Source: Litchfieldella qijiaojingensis
Lineage (GTDB): Bacteria; Pseudomonadota; Gammaproteobacteria; Pseudomonadales; Halomonadaceae
DNA: 64,000 bases
Assembly (NCBI RefSeq): GCF_014651875.1
Contig: NZ_BMXS01000018.1
Span: 1 to 64,000 of the forward strand
Direction of reading: 5' to 3'
Of this stretch, positions 1 through 8,414 are shown in pieces. The notes under the pieces were generated by a model, which was given only the letters and a program-made list of their open reading frames with translations, searched no databases and was not told the DNA's origin. How positions within the stretch are numbered: the stretch's first letter is position 1; the number at the start of each line of letters is the position of its first letter. Made by a program: the position numbers and the translations under genes.

Positions 1-127
1 ATATCCGGCCGCGCAAACGTTTCGACTTCAAGTGCCCCATCGAAATGATGGAAGAGCTGATGGCGAAGTGTCACGAAGGGCCATCATCAATCCAATGACT
101 GTGTTGCACTCAGAACCTGCATCCGCC
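1..127 (+). mobile_element. 3' end of an IS30-family insertion sequence
   Basis: The reading frame from base 3 to the stop at 96-98 gives IRPRKRFDFKCPIEMMEEL and a short tail, which matches the C-terminus of IS30-family transposases (the usual form is RPRKRxGFKTPxEV). The stretch GTGTTGCACTC and the closing ATCCGCC near 126 resemble the right end of such elements. The rest of the element lies left of the window. The exact end is inferred, because neither the left terminal repeat nor the target duplication is visible. Confidence 0.75.
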
Positions 128-129
128 CA

Positions 130-193
130 CCTTCGGCCCCTTATTATCACAGAACCCTTTCAGCAAGCCGGAAGGGAAATGCTCCGGCGCATG
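130..193. repeat. Duplicate of the hairpin tail found at 3527-3595
   Basis: Bases 130-193 repeat, with scattered changes, the sequence that follows ridA at about 3527-3595. Both hold CCTTCGGCCC, then TCACAGAACC, a TTTCAG, GCCGGAA and GCTCCGGCGC in the same order. Only the right arm of the palindrome is present here, and the IS30 end replaces the left arm and loop. Sequence similarity is seen directly; insertion into the palindrome centre is inference. Confidence 0.65.
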
Positions 194-320
194 CCCATTG
201 GATGTCATAGAAATCCTGCCATTTTCGTGCGCACTTTTGACATTTTCTCTTTGTTGGCCCCAAGAACGCAGCAACTAATGTCGCAGCGTGCGCCGTATAC
301 TGATTTTCGGTATAGCGAAT

Positions 321-425
321 ATCGGGTGGGCTGCTACAGGCGATCGGGCAGTGACCGGAGAGATCGCATTGAGGGCCTGGAAGAGTATCTGGAGGCCTGC
401 GTCCTCCTCGGCTTCGACCGACGCT
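321..425 (+). pseudogene. Decayed C-terminus of an aldehyde dehydrogenase
   Basis: The plus frame here encodes YRRSGSDRRDRIEGLEEYLE followed by ACVLLGF. This lines up with the last residues of the intact aldehyde dehydrogenase at 4401-5855 (YKRSGNGREYGIEGMEEYLE, then TKSVLGF). Nothing upstream resembles the rest of that enzyme, so this is a remnant of about 35 codons. It sits just before the FAD oxidoreductase and in the same direction, mirroring the intact dehydrogenase-oxidoreductase pair at 15318-18307. The rest of 99-458 holds no convincing gene. Confidence 0.6.
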
Positions 426-458
426 CGATAATCCCGAAATCACATAAGGTCACCTGCC

Positions 459-1781
459 GTGTCACCATCGATAAAGCGCATCCCAAGCGATGAGAATCTT
501 CCTTCCTCGGCTGACGTCGTCATTATCGGCGGCGGCATTGTCGGCGCGACCGCCGCCTATTTTCTGGCCAAGAGGGGCCATTCGGTCGCCCTGATCGAGA
601 AGGGCTATGTCGGCTGCGAGCAGTCGAGCCGTAACTGGGGCTGGTGCCGACAGCAGAACCGTGATGCCCGTGAACTGCCGCTCTCCGGTACAGCCATGCG
701 GCTATGGGGCGAACTCACGACGGAGATTGGCACGGATCTCGGGTTTCGCCGCTGCGGCCTCAAGTACGCCACCGACGATGCCAAGCAACTCGCCGAATGG
801 GAAAACTGGCTGGAGACGGCGCGCCAGTTCGACATCAATACGAGAATACTGAGCCCGGCGGAGGCGACCTCCGCAATCCCGGCCGTGGGGCGCAATTGGC
901 TGGGCGGCGTCCATTCCGTTGACGATGGCAAGGCGGAACCCGCCATCGCGGCGCCGGGGATTGCCGAGGGTGCGCGCGCGCTCGGCGCCAGCATCCACCA
1001 GAACTGTGCCGCCTACGGTCTCGATGTGACCAATGGCGCGGTGACGGGCGTGATCACCGAAAAGGGGGTTATCCGGACCCAGTCGGTCCTGTGTGCCGCC
1101 GGCGCCTGGGCATCGGCGTTCCTTCGGCGGCACGGGATTCGCTTCCCCCAGGCGAGCGTGCGCCAGACCGCGCTGCGTACGCGCCCGATGCCGAATATCG
1201 GGGAGGTGATCTACACGCCGGACTGCGCGCTTACCCGCCGCCTCGACGGCAGTTATACGATGGCCATCAGTGGTAAGGCACGGCTTGAAATCACGCCGCA
1301 GGGCCTGCGCTATGGGAAGGCCTTTCTGCCCATGTTCATCAAGCGGTTGGGCGCCATGGAGTTCGGCATCGGCAAATCTTTCGTTCACGGCCCGGAAGGG
1401 CTGGCGGGCTGGGATTCGGATAAGCCGTCCTCGTTGGAGCGCATCCGCGTGCTCGATCCCGCGCCCAGGTCCGAGGCCATTGCCGAGATCCTGAAGCGGG
1501 TCAGAAAGCGGTACCCGGCTCTGGCGAACGTCGAAGTGGCCGAGTCCTGGGGTGGCTATGTGGATTGCACACCCGATGCCGTGCCGGTGATCTCCGCCGT
1601 GGATGGGATGTCGGGTTTCTTCCTTGGGGCGGGTTGTTCCGGACATGGCTTCGGTCTGGGTCCGGGAATCGGCCATTTGGCGGCTGACCTGGTCGCCAAC
1701 GATACCCCCTGTGTCGACCCCAAACCCTACCGCCTCTCGCGTTTGATCGATGGCTCGAAGGTGGAAGTAGGCGCGCTTTAA
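459..1781 (+). CDS. FAD-dependent amino-acid oxidoreductase (DAO family)
   Basis: This 440-residue protein of the DAO/DadA superfamily probably oxidises an amine or amino acid to the imine with FAD. The dinucleotide-binding GGGIVG is at residues 24-29, and the family block SSRNWGWCRQQ is at 56-66. The C-terminal part has the GYVDCTPDAVPVI and GHGFGLGPG stretches that close the FAD site. The start is GTG at 459; it gives an N-terminus that aligns with the paralogue at 16982-18307 (MPAPLITIPSTPDLP). A D-threonine-aldolase-like gene and ridA follow in the same direction, so the reaction product may be handled by them. The substrate cannot be read from the sequence. Confidence 0.85.
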   Translation: MSPSIKRIPSDENLPSSADVVIIGGGIVGATAAYFLAKRGHSVALIEKGYVGCEQSSRNWGWCRQQNRDARELPLSGTAMRLWGELTTEIGTDLGFRRCGLKYATDDAKQLAEWENWLETARQFDINTRILSPAEATSAIPAVGRNWLGGVHSVDDGKAEPAIAAPGIAEGARALGASIHQNCAAYGLDVTNGAVTGVITEKGVIRTQSVLCAAGAWASAFLRRHGIRFPQASVRQTALRTRPMPNIGEVIYTPDCALTRRLDGSYTMAISGKARLEITPQGLRYGKAFLPMFIKRLGAMEFGIGKSFVHGPEGLAGWDSDKPSSLERIRVLDPAPRSEAIAEILKRVRKRYPALANVEVAESWGGYVDCTPDAVPVISAVDGMSGFFLGAGCSGHGFGLGPGIGHLAADLVANDTPCVDPKPYRLSRLIDGSKVEVGAL

Positions 1782-1891
1782 CTCGGGTCATCCGTGACCA
1801 GCGACGCTCTTATCGTCGGCAACGCTATACCAGCGCGGCGTTTTAAACAGGCTGTCAGGCAGCGAAATGTAGAATCAGGAGAGTCAATATA

Positions 1892-3055
1892 ATGGTTAAT
1901 CAGGCTTCCGTGGAGAAAGCCACGCTTCAAACGATCGAAACCCCATGTCTGATCGTTGATGCGAACCGCATGGACCGCAATGTCCAGCGTCTGAAGTCCC
2001 ACCTGGCCACCCTCGGGCCCAGGTTGCGGCCGCATCTGAAAACAGCGAAATCGGTGGGGGTGGCCCGCAGGGTCATGATGAGCGACGCGGGTCCGGCAAC
2101 GGTTTCGACGTTGAAGGAGGCGGAGCAATTCGCCGCAGCCGGTGTGCGTGATCTCATCTATGCCGTCGGTATCGCACCCGGCAAATTGGGCCGGGTGCTG
2201 GCCTTGCGCGCCGAGGGTGTGGATCTTGCCGTCATACTCGACAGTGTCGAGCAAGCGCGCCTGGTTGCCGACGCTTCTAGCGAATCGAACACCCGCATTC
2301 CCGCGCTGATTGAAATCGATTGCGACGGCCATCGTTCGGGCGTGTTGCCGGACGACGCCGAAAGACTGGTAGAAATCGGCCGCGCCCTCCACGAGGGGGG
2401 TGCTGAGTTGCGCGGGGTGCTCACCCATGCCGGCGGCAGCTATTCCGCTCGGGGTCGAGCGGCGCTCGAGCAGTGCGCCGAAGAGGAACGCGCGGGTGCG
2501 GTCAAGGCGGCACAAGCCCTGCGTGAAGCCGGGTTGCCATGCCCTGTTGTCAGTGTCGGGTCCACGCCCACGGCCCATTTCAGTCGGGACCTCACCGGCG
2601 TTACCGAAGTCAGGGCCGGCGTTTTCGTCTTCTTTGACCTGGTCATGGCCGGCATCGGCGTCTGCACGGTCGACGATATCGCCCTCTCGGTACTAACGAC
2701 GGTTATCGGGCACCAGCCGGACAAGGGATGGATTCTCGTCGATGCGGGCTGGATGGCCATGTCCCGGGATCGTGGTACCGCGAAACAGGATGTCGACCAG
2801 GGTTACGGTCTGGTCTGCGACGTGCACGGCAAGCCCTATAACGACTTGATCGTGGCGGATGCCAATCAGGAGCACGGCGTTATCGCCCTGCGCTCCGGAT
2901 CAAAGGGCACCCTTCCCGATCTGCCGATCGGCACTCGGATCCGCATCCTGCCCAATCACGCCTGTGCCACCGGTGCCCAGCATGGCAGCTATCATGTGGT
3001 TCGCGACGGTTCCGATGTCATTGAGGCCGAATGGCCGCGATTTGGAGGCTGGTGA
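1892..3055 (+). CDS. DSD1-family PLP enzyme (D-threonine aldolase / D-hydroxyaspartate type)
   Basis: A 387-residue fold-type III PLP enzyme of the alanine-racemase N-terminal superfamily. RPHLKTAKS at 46-54 carries the likely PLP lysine (K50), VGSTPTAH is the usual phosphate-binding stretch, and H356/C358 in PNHACAT match the metal-binding pair of D-threonine aldolases and D-serine or D-threo-3-hydroxyaspartate dehydratases. Many relatives have RPHxKTHK, so the alanine at position 52 is a small departure. Such enzymes either split beta-hydroxy-D-amino acids to glycine plus an aldehyde or dehydrate them. It overlaps ridA by one base. An aldolase acting on hydroxyaspartate would give glyoxylate, which the GhrA-like gene at 13491 could reduce; this link is inference. 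Confidence 0.8.
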   Translation: MVNQASVEKATLQTIETPCLIVDANRMDRNVQRLKSHLATLGPRLRPHLKTAKSVGVARRVMMSDAGPATVSTLKEAEQFAAAGVRDLIYAVGIAPGKLGRVLALRAEGVDLAVILDSVEQARLVADASSESNTRIPALIEIDCDGHRSGVLPDDAERLVEIGRALHEGGAELRGVLTHAGGSYSARGRAALEQCAEEERAGAVKAAQALREAGLPCPVVSVGSTPTAHFSRDLTGVTEVRAGVFVFFDLVMAGIGVCTVDDIALSVLTTVIGHQPDKGWILVDAGWMAMSRDRGTAKQDVDQGYGLVCDVHGKPYNDLIVADANQEHGVIALRSGSKGTLPDLPIGTRIRILPNHACATGAQHGSYHVVRDGSDVIEAEWPRFGGW

Positions 3056-3462
3056 TGAGCGATAACAACCCCTCCGATATTGCGACAGTCCTGACTGATC
3101 AGGCCCCTGTGCCGGCCGGCCACTATGTCCAGGCCACGGTCTGTGGCGGGATGGTCCATGTGTCGGGCCAGTTGCCGGTTCGCCCCGACGGTACCCACGC
3201 TCCCGAAGTCTCTTTCCAGGATCAGGCACGGCAGGCGCTGGACAATCTGCTGGCGGTGGTAAGGGCTTCCGGCAGTTCGCCGGAACGACTTTTGAAGGTA
3301 ACCGCGTATATTGTCGGCGTGGAGAATTGGCCACAATTCAATTCGGTCTATGCCGAAGCTCTCGGCGACATCAAGCCAGCCCGCGCCGTGGTTCCCGTTC
3401 CCGAACTTCATTACGGCTATCTGGTGGAAATCGATGCCGTCGCGGCCGTCGATTCGACATAA
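3055..3462 (+). CDS. RidA family enamine/imine deaminase
   Basis: A 135-residue Rid-family protein that hydrolyses reactive enamines and imines released by PLP enzymes and amine oxidases. KPARAVVPV with R110 and the ELHYGYLVEIDAVA tail with E125 are the family signature. The start at 3055 shares the TGATG junction with the preceding gene's stop and has GGAGG six bases upstream; the longer frame from 3031 would lie inside the upstream gene. Coupling to a PLP enzyme and an amino-acid oxidoreductase fits the detoxifying role. A perfect hairpin follows. Confidence 0.88.
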   Translation: MSDNNPSDIATVLTDQAPVPAGHYVQATVCGGMVHVSGQLPVRPDGTHAPEVSFQDQARQALDNLLAVVRASGSSPERLLKVTAYIVGVENWPQFNSVYAEALGDIKPARAVVPVPELHYGYLVEIDAVAAVDST

Positions 3463-3497
3463 CCGGTGAAAGCGGGTTATCCCAACGAGTTGGCGTA

Positions 3498-3548
3498 ACA
3501 ATGCAGAGGGCCGAAGGTATGACTCGTACCTTCGGCCCTCTGCATTGT
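3498..3548. terminator. Long perfect hairpin between convergent genes
   Basis: A 22-base arm at 3498-3519 (core GCAGAGGGCCGAAGGTA) is perfectly complementary to 3527-3548 around a 7-base loop. It sits between ridA and the convergent cupin gene, where a two-way terminator would be expected, although no long T-run follows. Half of the same sequence recurs at 130-193. Confidence 0.6.
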
Positions 3549-3600
3549 CACAGAACCTTTCAGTGCGCCGGAACAAGGCGATGCTCCGGCGCGTTGCGTC

Positions 3601-4320
3601 TCAGTCGTGGACGGCTTGGACGACATAGAACTTCGCTACTCGCTCTGTGCTTTCCCATCCGACGGATGTGCCCTTGGGCACGAAGAGCGCATCGCCAGCG
3701 CCCGCCGTCAGCACGCCGCCGTCGGAGAGGGCAAATTTCACACGACCAGCCACCAGATGCATGAACTCATTCTTGCCGTGAGGTCGAATGATCCGGTGAT
3801 ATCCCGTGGAATCCCAGGTGCCTGCGAGATACTGCGCCTGGTCGTCGGTAAAGACGTTGTCGCTGCGGCATTCCGGGGCCGGGCCAAGCAGGACTTCTGC
3901 CGGCAGCGTCGCGGACGGCTTGAAGTCAGCGTCCGGGCTGAGCGGGGTGAGGCCAGGCATCGGCGAAGCGGCCCCGGCAGCCGTACAAAACACGAAGCGG
4001 GTGCCGGACTGGGCCTGGATGTGAACCTCCGTTCCGCGTCCCACAACGACGCCCCACCCTGGAGCGACGACCAATGGCTCCGCTCCGGCTTCGGTCAGCG
4101 TCAATTCGCCAGTGACGACCACGATCGTTTCAAGGTGCGGGAAGCTCGAAACACTGAGCTCTCCAGCGAAGCTGACACGGCCCGCGGCCATGGCGTCCGG
4201 TCCGTCCCAGGCAATTTCACGATGCTGCGCGAAGGGGTCCGCCTTCCCGAATGGCGTCTTGCGAAATGCGGTGTCGATGGATGCGCCGTCGGCGCGATGT
4301 AGCATTACGGCTAAGGTCAT
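3601..4320 (-). CDS. Two-domain cupin protein
   Basis: This 239-residue protein has two cupin halves. The first spans roughly residues 50-110 (HLETIVVVTGELTLTE, then the GWGVVVGRGTEV strand); the second spans 170-235 (GKNEFMHLVAGRVKFAL and AGDALFVPKGTSVGWES). It resembles the Cupin_3/DUF861 group, which binds small organic acids or metals and is often found in amino-acid utilisation clusters. A GGGAG ribosome site precedes the start. It lies 80 bases downstream of the aldehyde dehydrogenase in the same direction and is probably the last gene of that operon. Its substrate or reaction cannot be told from sequence. Confidence 0.7.
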   Translation of the reverse strand: MTLAVMLHRADGASIDTAFRKTPFGKADPFAQHREIAWDGPDAMAAGRVSFAGELSVSSFPHLETIVVVTGELTLTEAGAEPLVVAPGWGVVVGRGTEVHIQAQSGTRFVFCTAAGAASPMPGLTPLSPDADFKPSATLPAEVLLGPAPECRSDNVFTDDQAQYLAGTWDSTGYHRIIRPHGKNEFMHLVAGRVKFALSDGGVLTAGAGDALFVPKGTSVGWESTERVAKFYVVQAVHD

Positions 4321-4400
4321 GATGGCTCCCGTGCTCGATCACACGTGATGATGATGGGTTGATGACCGGCATTGCGCCGGTGCTGTAGTGGTCGTCAGGC

Positions 4401-5855
4401 CTACTGGAAACCGAGGACGGATTTCGTCTCCAGATACTCTTCCATGCCCTCGATCCCGTATTCGCGACCATTTCCCGAACGCTTGTACCCGCCGAAGGGT
4501 GCGTTGGGGTCCCAGGCCGGGTAATTGATGTGTACCTGTCCGGAGCGGATCTGAGCCGCCACTGACCGTGCCACCTCGAGATCCCCGCCTTGGACATGGG
4601 CGCCGAGGCCGTAGATGGTGTCGTTGGCAATCGCCACCGCCTCATCGATACTGTCATAGGGAATGACACAGAGGACCGGCCCGAAAATCTCCTCCTGAGC
4701 GATCCTCATGTGAGACTGCACGTCGGAGAAGACGGTGGGGCGTACGTAGAAGCCGCGGTACAGACCCTCGGGTCGGTCAGGGCCGCCACAGACGAGCCGT
4801 GCGCCCTCGGCGATCCCCACGGCTATCATGGCCTGCACCCGCTCGAACTGGGCGCGGTTCGCCACGGGGCCATGGGTCGACAGCTCTGAACGCGGATCGC
4901 CGACGACCATCTCGGATACCGCGGCGCAGGCGAGACGCTCGACCTCCTGGAGGTGCTGGCGGGGCACGATCATGCGCGTTGGCGCGCTGCAGGACTGCCC
5001 GAGGTTGCGGAAAGCGGCCGCCACGCCGGGGGCGATGGCACGGCTTAGGTCTGCATCCGGCAGGATGACGTTGGGGGACTTGCCCCCGAGCTCAAGAGCC
5101 ACCCGTTTCACCGTCGGGGCGGCCGCTTGGCTCACCAGGACACCGGCCCGGGTCGAGCCGGTCAGCGAGATCATGTCCACGTCGGGATGGGCCGACAGGG
5201 CAGCGCCAACCCCCGGGCCATCACCGTTCACGAGGTTGAATACTCCCGGCGGTATGCCAGCATCCTGCATCACCTCCGCGAAGAGCAAGGCGCTAAGGGG
5301 CGACAGCTCACTTGGCTTTAGCACCACCGTACATCCCGCTGCCAAGGCGGGGCCCACCTTGGCGGTGATTTGGTAGAGCGGCCAGTTCCAGGGGGTGATC
5401 AGACCGCACACGCCGATCGGCTCGCGCAGGATGGCCGTGGTGCCGCGATGGGTGATGAAGGGATAGGTGGCCAGATTGTCCCGGGCCACGCAGATGTGCT
5501 CCGCCGCAAGCTTTACCTGAGTGCTGCGCGCATAGCCGATGGGCGCGCCCATTTCCAGCGAGAGGGCATGGGCGAACAGTTCCGTCCGCTCGAGGATCAG
5601 GGCGTGGATGCGATCCAGAAACTGGGCCCGGCTCTCGGGCGAGGTGGCGGCCCAGCCCGCGAACGCGCGCTTCGCCGCGGCCACCGCCGTGTTGACGTCC
5701 GTGCTGCTGCCCAGGACGATCTCGGCGACGGACTCCTCCGTCGAGGGGTCGATGACACCGGTTCGGGCCAAGGGTTCAGATAAGGTCCACTCGCCGCCGA
5801 TGAACATGCGATCAAGACGGTCTGCGTTCCTGAGATGTGCAATGGGTGAGATCAT
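4401..5855 (-). CDS. Aldehyde dehydrogenase (NAD(P)+)
   Basis: A 484-residue ALDH-superfamily enzyme, of normal length, that oxidises an aldehyde to the acid. PWNWPL near 155-160 is the cofactor region, E255 in LELGGKSPN is the general base, and C289 in NLGQSCSAPTR is the catalytic cysteine. The start at 5855 was chosen because it overlaps the upstream FAD oxidase stop as ATGA and gives the usual ALDH N-terminus; the open frame runs about 33 codons further without support. Directly downstream of a PuuB-like amine oxidase, it probably oxidises the aldehyde that enzyme forms, much like the PuuB-PuuC pair of putrescine breakdown. The exact aldehyde is unknown. Confidence 0.88.
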   Translation of the reverse strand: MISPIAHLRNADRLDRMFIGGEWTLSEPLARTGVIDPSTEESVAEIVLGSSTDVNTAVAAAKRAFAGWAATSPESRAQFLDRIHALILERTELFAHALSLEMGAPIGYARSTQVKLAAEHICVARDNLATYPFITHRGTTAILREPIGVCGLITPWNWPLYQITAKVGPALAAGCTVVLKPSELSPLSALLFAEVMQDAGIPPGVFNLVNGDGPGVGAALSAHPDVDMISLTGSTRAGVLVSQAAAPTVKRVALELGGKSPNVILPDADLSRAIAPGVAAAFRNLGQSCSAPTRMIVPRQHLQEVERLACAAVSEMVVGDPRSELSTHGPVANRAQFERVQAMIAVGIAEGARLVCGGPDRPEGLYRGFYVRPTVFSDVQSHMRIAQEEIFGPVLCVIPYDSIDEAVAIANDTIYGLGAHVQGGDLEVARSVAAQIRSGQVHINYPAWDPNAPFGGYKRSGNGREYGIEGMEEYLETKSVLGFQ

Positions 5856-7129
5856 TGGAATCGATCCTTTAGACGGTAGTAGGCTCCCACGATGGGCAAG
5901 AACCACGGAGTGCCGAAGTGGCCGGGTATGGCCGGCCAGTGGAAGTCTTTCCACGGGTTAAGCTCGGCGCGTCCGTCCATCACCTCGGCCATCACCGTCC
6001 CCATATAGGTCGACATCTGGGTACCGTGGCCGCTGTAACCCATCGAATAATAAATCCCGTTGCGCTCACCGGCCCGAGGCAGGCGATCGCGAGTCATGTC
6101 CACCATGCCGCCCCAGCAATAGTCGATACGCACATCGGCGAGTTCCGGGAACATCTCGCACATCGAATTGCGCAGGATAGCGCCGCTCTCGGCATCCGAC
6201 TTCGGATTGGAGACGGCGAAGCGGGCGCGACCGCCAAACAGCAAGCGGTTGTCCGGGGTCACCCGGCAATAGTTCACCAGGTTCTTCGTGTCCACCGTCA
6301 TGCGCCGGGTCGGCAGGAGCCGGTCCAGCACGTCGATCGGAAGCGGCTCGGTCACGATAATGAAGGCCCCCACCGGAACGATGCGGCGTCGGATCCAGCC
6401 CAACGGGCCGACATTCGAGGTGCCGCTGGCGAGCAGCACCTGAGATGCGGTGATGCGTCCTTGGGGTGTGGTGACCTCGTGTCCCCCGCCGGGCAGTGGG
6501 CGCAGCCCCATGACGGGGGTGTGCTGATGGATCTGCGCGCCGCGACGGGCAGCGGCCTCCGCAAGGCCCGTCACGTAACGTCCGACATGCATGCCGGCGC
6601 TCTTCTCGAAGATCATGCCTCCGAAGTACCGCTGCGAGCCCACCTCAGCCGGCAGGTCCGCTCGAGACACCATGCGCGTGTCGGGATCCACCTGGGCGGC
6701 GAGCAACTCCTGGGTGCGGGCAAGCTTGTCGTAGTGCTCGGGTTTTGCGGCCAGCTTGAGCTTGCCCGTCCGGGCGAAGCTGCAGTCGATGTCCTCTTCC
6801 CGCACCAACCGCTCCACGGTGTCCACTCCCGCATCGAAGGCGCGATAGAGGCGGTTGGCCGTTTCCATGCCCAGCTTCGCCGACATGACGGCGTAGTCCT
6901 GAGCGAAACCATTGTTGCACATGCCGCCGTTGCGGCCTGACGCGGCGCTACCCACGGTTTCCGCCTCGCAAAGCACGACGCGCGCGCCTTTCTTCGCCAG
7001 GGCCAGCGCGGCCGAAGAGCCGGTGAGTCCGCCCCCCACTATGACCACATCCGCCTTGCCCGCGACCGGCTCTTTCGAGACGCCGGTGAATGCGGGGGCG
7101 GTATCCAGCCAGTACGACTTGAGTTTCAT
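5852..7129 (-). CDS. FAD-dependent amine oxidase, PuuB-like
   Basis: This 425-residue DAO-superfamily protein resembles gamma-glutamylputrescine oxidase. The FAD-binding VGGGLTG is at 31-37, the CEAETVGSAASGRNGG block at about 54-69, and the C-terminal GMVDMTRDRLPR and GYSGHGTQMSTYMG stretches complete the FAD site. The ATGA overlap with ALDH downstream and with the broken ridA upstream shows tight translational coupling. It probably converts an amine to an aldehyde that the next enzyme oxidises. No PuuA-type glutamine-synthetase-like gene is in view, so the substrate may be a free or differently modified amine. Confidence 0.83.
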   Translation of the reverse strand: MKLKSYWLDTAPAFTGVSKEPVAGKADVVIVGGGLTGSSAALALAKKGARVVLCEAETVGSAASGRNGGMCNNGFAQDYAVMSAKLGMETANRLYRAFDAGVDTVERLVREEDIDCSFARTGKLKLAAKPEHYDKLARTQELLAAQVDPDTRMVSRADLPAEVGSQRYFGGMIFEKSAGMHVGRYVTGLAEAAARRGAQIHQHTPVMGLRPLPGGGHEVTTPQGRITASQVLLASGTSNVGPLGWIRRRIVPVGAFIIVTEPLPIDVLDRLLPTRRMTVDTKNLVNYCRVTPDNRLLFGGRARFAVSNPKSDAESGAILRNSMCEMFPELADVRIDYCWGGMVDMTRDRLPRAGERNGIYYSMGYSGHGTQMSTYMGTVMAEVMDGRAELNPWKDFHWPAIPGHFGTPWFLPIVGAYYRLKDRFQ

Positions 7130-7245
7130 AAACCCCTCACTTTCTTTCCGCTGTCAGAGGACACCGCCTCGATCGCGATCAGATAGCCGTGGTGAAGTTC
7201 CGCAATCGGCACGACGCTGCGCGCGGGGCGATGTGCGGCGCTCAT
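7126..7245 (-). pseudogene. Truncated ridA (C-terminal 39 codons only)
   Basis: The frame reads MSAAHRPARSVVPIAELHHG and then YLIAIEAVSSD before a short tail, which matches only the last third of RidA (compare KPARAVVPVPELHYGYLVEI in the intact gene at 3055). About 95 N-terminal residues are missing. The mini-frame begins with ATGA on the stop of the amidohydrolase and ends with ATGA on the start of the FAD oxidase, so it may still be translated and keep coupling between its neighbours. It lacks most of the trimer fold and is very unlikely to be active. Confidence 0.7.
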
Positions 7246-8414
7246 TTTGAGGTCGGTTCGGAAGCAGTAGGCGCCAATGCGCGTTCCGCAACCGTACAGA
7301 ACCAGCGCACGCCAAGCGGCAGCGCTTCGTCGTTGAAGTCGTAGCAGGGATGGTGCAGCGCACATTCACCCCCCTGCCCGAGCCAGAGGTAAGCACCCGG
7401 CCGCTCACGCAGGAAGAAGGCGAAGTCCTCCGACGTGAACGCCGGTCGCGCCGCGAGGCTCGCCTGCAGCCCCACGGATGCGGCCGCTTCGATCGCCAGC
7501 AGCGCTTCGGCCTCGCTGTTCACCGTTGCCGGATAGTAGCGGAGATAGTTCACATCGGCTTCGACACCGTGCGCGAGGGCGATACCTGCCACGGCGTCGC
7601 GCAGCGCGCCTTCGATGCGATCCTGCGCCGCAGGGTCGAAGCTGCGGACCGTGCCGGTCAAGGCCACCTCGGCCGGCAGCACGTTGTGGCTCGCCCCGCC
7701 GCTCACATGCGTGACCGACAACACCGCCGACTCTGCCGGATCGATGCGCCGCGCGACTATGGTGTTCAGCTGCCCGACGAGCTGGCTTGCGGCCAGCAGC
7801 ACGTCGGGAGTGAGGTGCGGCTGAGCCGCATGGCCGCCGCGGCCACGCAACACGATATCGAAGCGGTCGGCCGCCGCCATTATCGGACCAACGCGCGTCT
7901 GCGCGTGGCCGAGCGGCAGGTCCGGCCAGTTGTGCAGGGCATACACGGCATCGCAAGGAAAGCGCTCGAACAGGCCCTGCTCAACCATTACGCGCGCACC
8001 GCCGTGCCCTTCCTCAGCTGGCTGGAAGATGAAGTGCACGGTGCCGTCGAAGCGGCGCGTGCGCGCGAGTTGTCGCGCCGCGCCGAGCAGCATTGCGGTA
8101 TGACCATCGTGGCCGCAGCCGTGATGCACGCCGGCGTTACGGCTCGCATGTGCGAGACGCGACTGTTCGGTGATCGGCAATGCGTCCATGTCGGCACGCA
8201 GACCGATGCTGCGCGTGCCCTGGCCGTGCCGCAGTGTACCGACCACACCGGTGCCCGCGATGCCTTCGTGCACCTCGAGCCCAAGCTGATGCAACTCCGC
8301 CGCAACGATGCCGGCAGTGCGCTCTTCCTTGAAGGCCAGCTCCGGATGCGTGTGCAGGTCGCGCCTCAACGCGACCAACTCGGGCAACAGGTCGTCGATC
8401 ATGTCGGCCGCCAT
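7242..8414 (-). CDS. M20 family amidohydrolase (hippurate hydrolase-like)
   Basis: A 390-residue metallopeptidase-family M20D enzyme that removes an acyl group from an N-acylated amino acid or similar amide. The metal site is visible in RADMDALP (73-80), HHGCGHDGHTAML (97-109) and QPAEEGHGG, with HNWPDLPLG further on and GGHAAQPH in the dimerisation domain. The ATG at 8414 shares the TGATG junction with a 36-codon frame upstream. It heads the operon that continues with the ridA remnant, amine oxidase and ALDH, suggesting that a deacylated amine feeds the oxidase. Confidence 0.85.
   Translation of the reverse strand: MAADMIDDLLPELVALRRDLHTHPELAFKEERTAGIVAAELHQLGLEVHEGIAGTGVVGTLRHGQGTRSIGLRADMDALPITEQSRLAHASRNAGVHHGCGHDGHTAMLLGAARQLARTRRFDGTVHFIFQPAEEGHGGARVMVEQGLFERFPCDAVYALHNWPDLPLGHAQTRVGPIMAAADRFDIVLRGRGGHAAQPHLTPDVLLAASQLVGQLNTIVARRIDPAESAVLSVTHVSGGASHNVLPAEVALTGTVRSFDPAAQDRIEGALRDAVAGIALAHGVEADVNYLRYYPATVNSEAEALLAIEAAASVGLQASLAARPAFTSEDFAFFLRERPGAYLWLGQGGECALHHPCYDFNDEALPLGVRWFCTVAERALAPTASEPTSK

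Noticed and set aside
311-320. Short TATAC/GTATA repeat near 296-316 as an operator
   Set aside because: Imperfect, AT-rich and inside degenerate debris; no partner site was found.
32-493. A 153-codon plus-strand open frame as a single gene
   Set aside because: Its start is inside the transposase end read in another frame, and its C-terminal part is the aldehyde dehydrogenase remnant; it is a chance fusion of debris.
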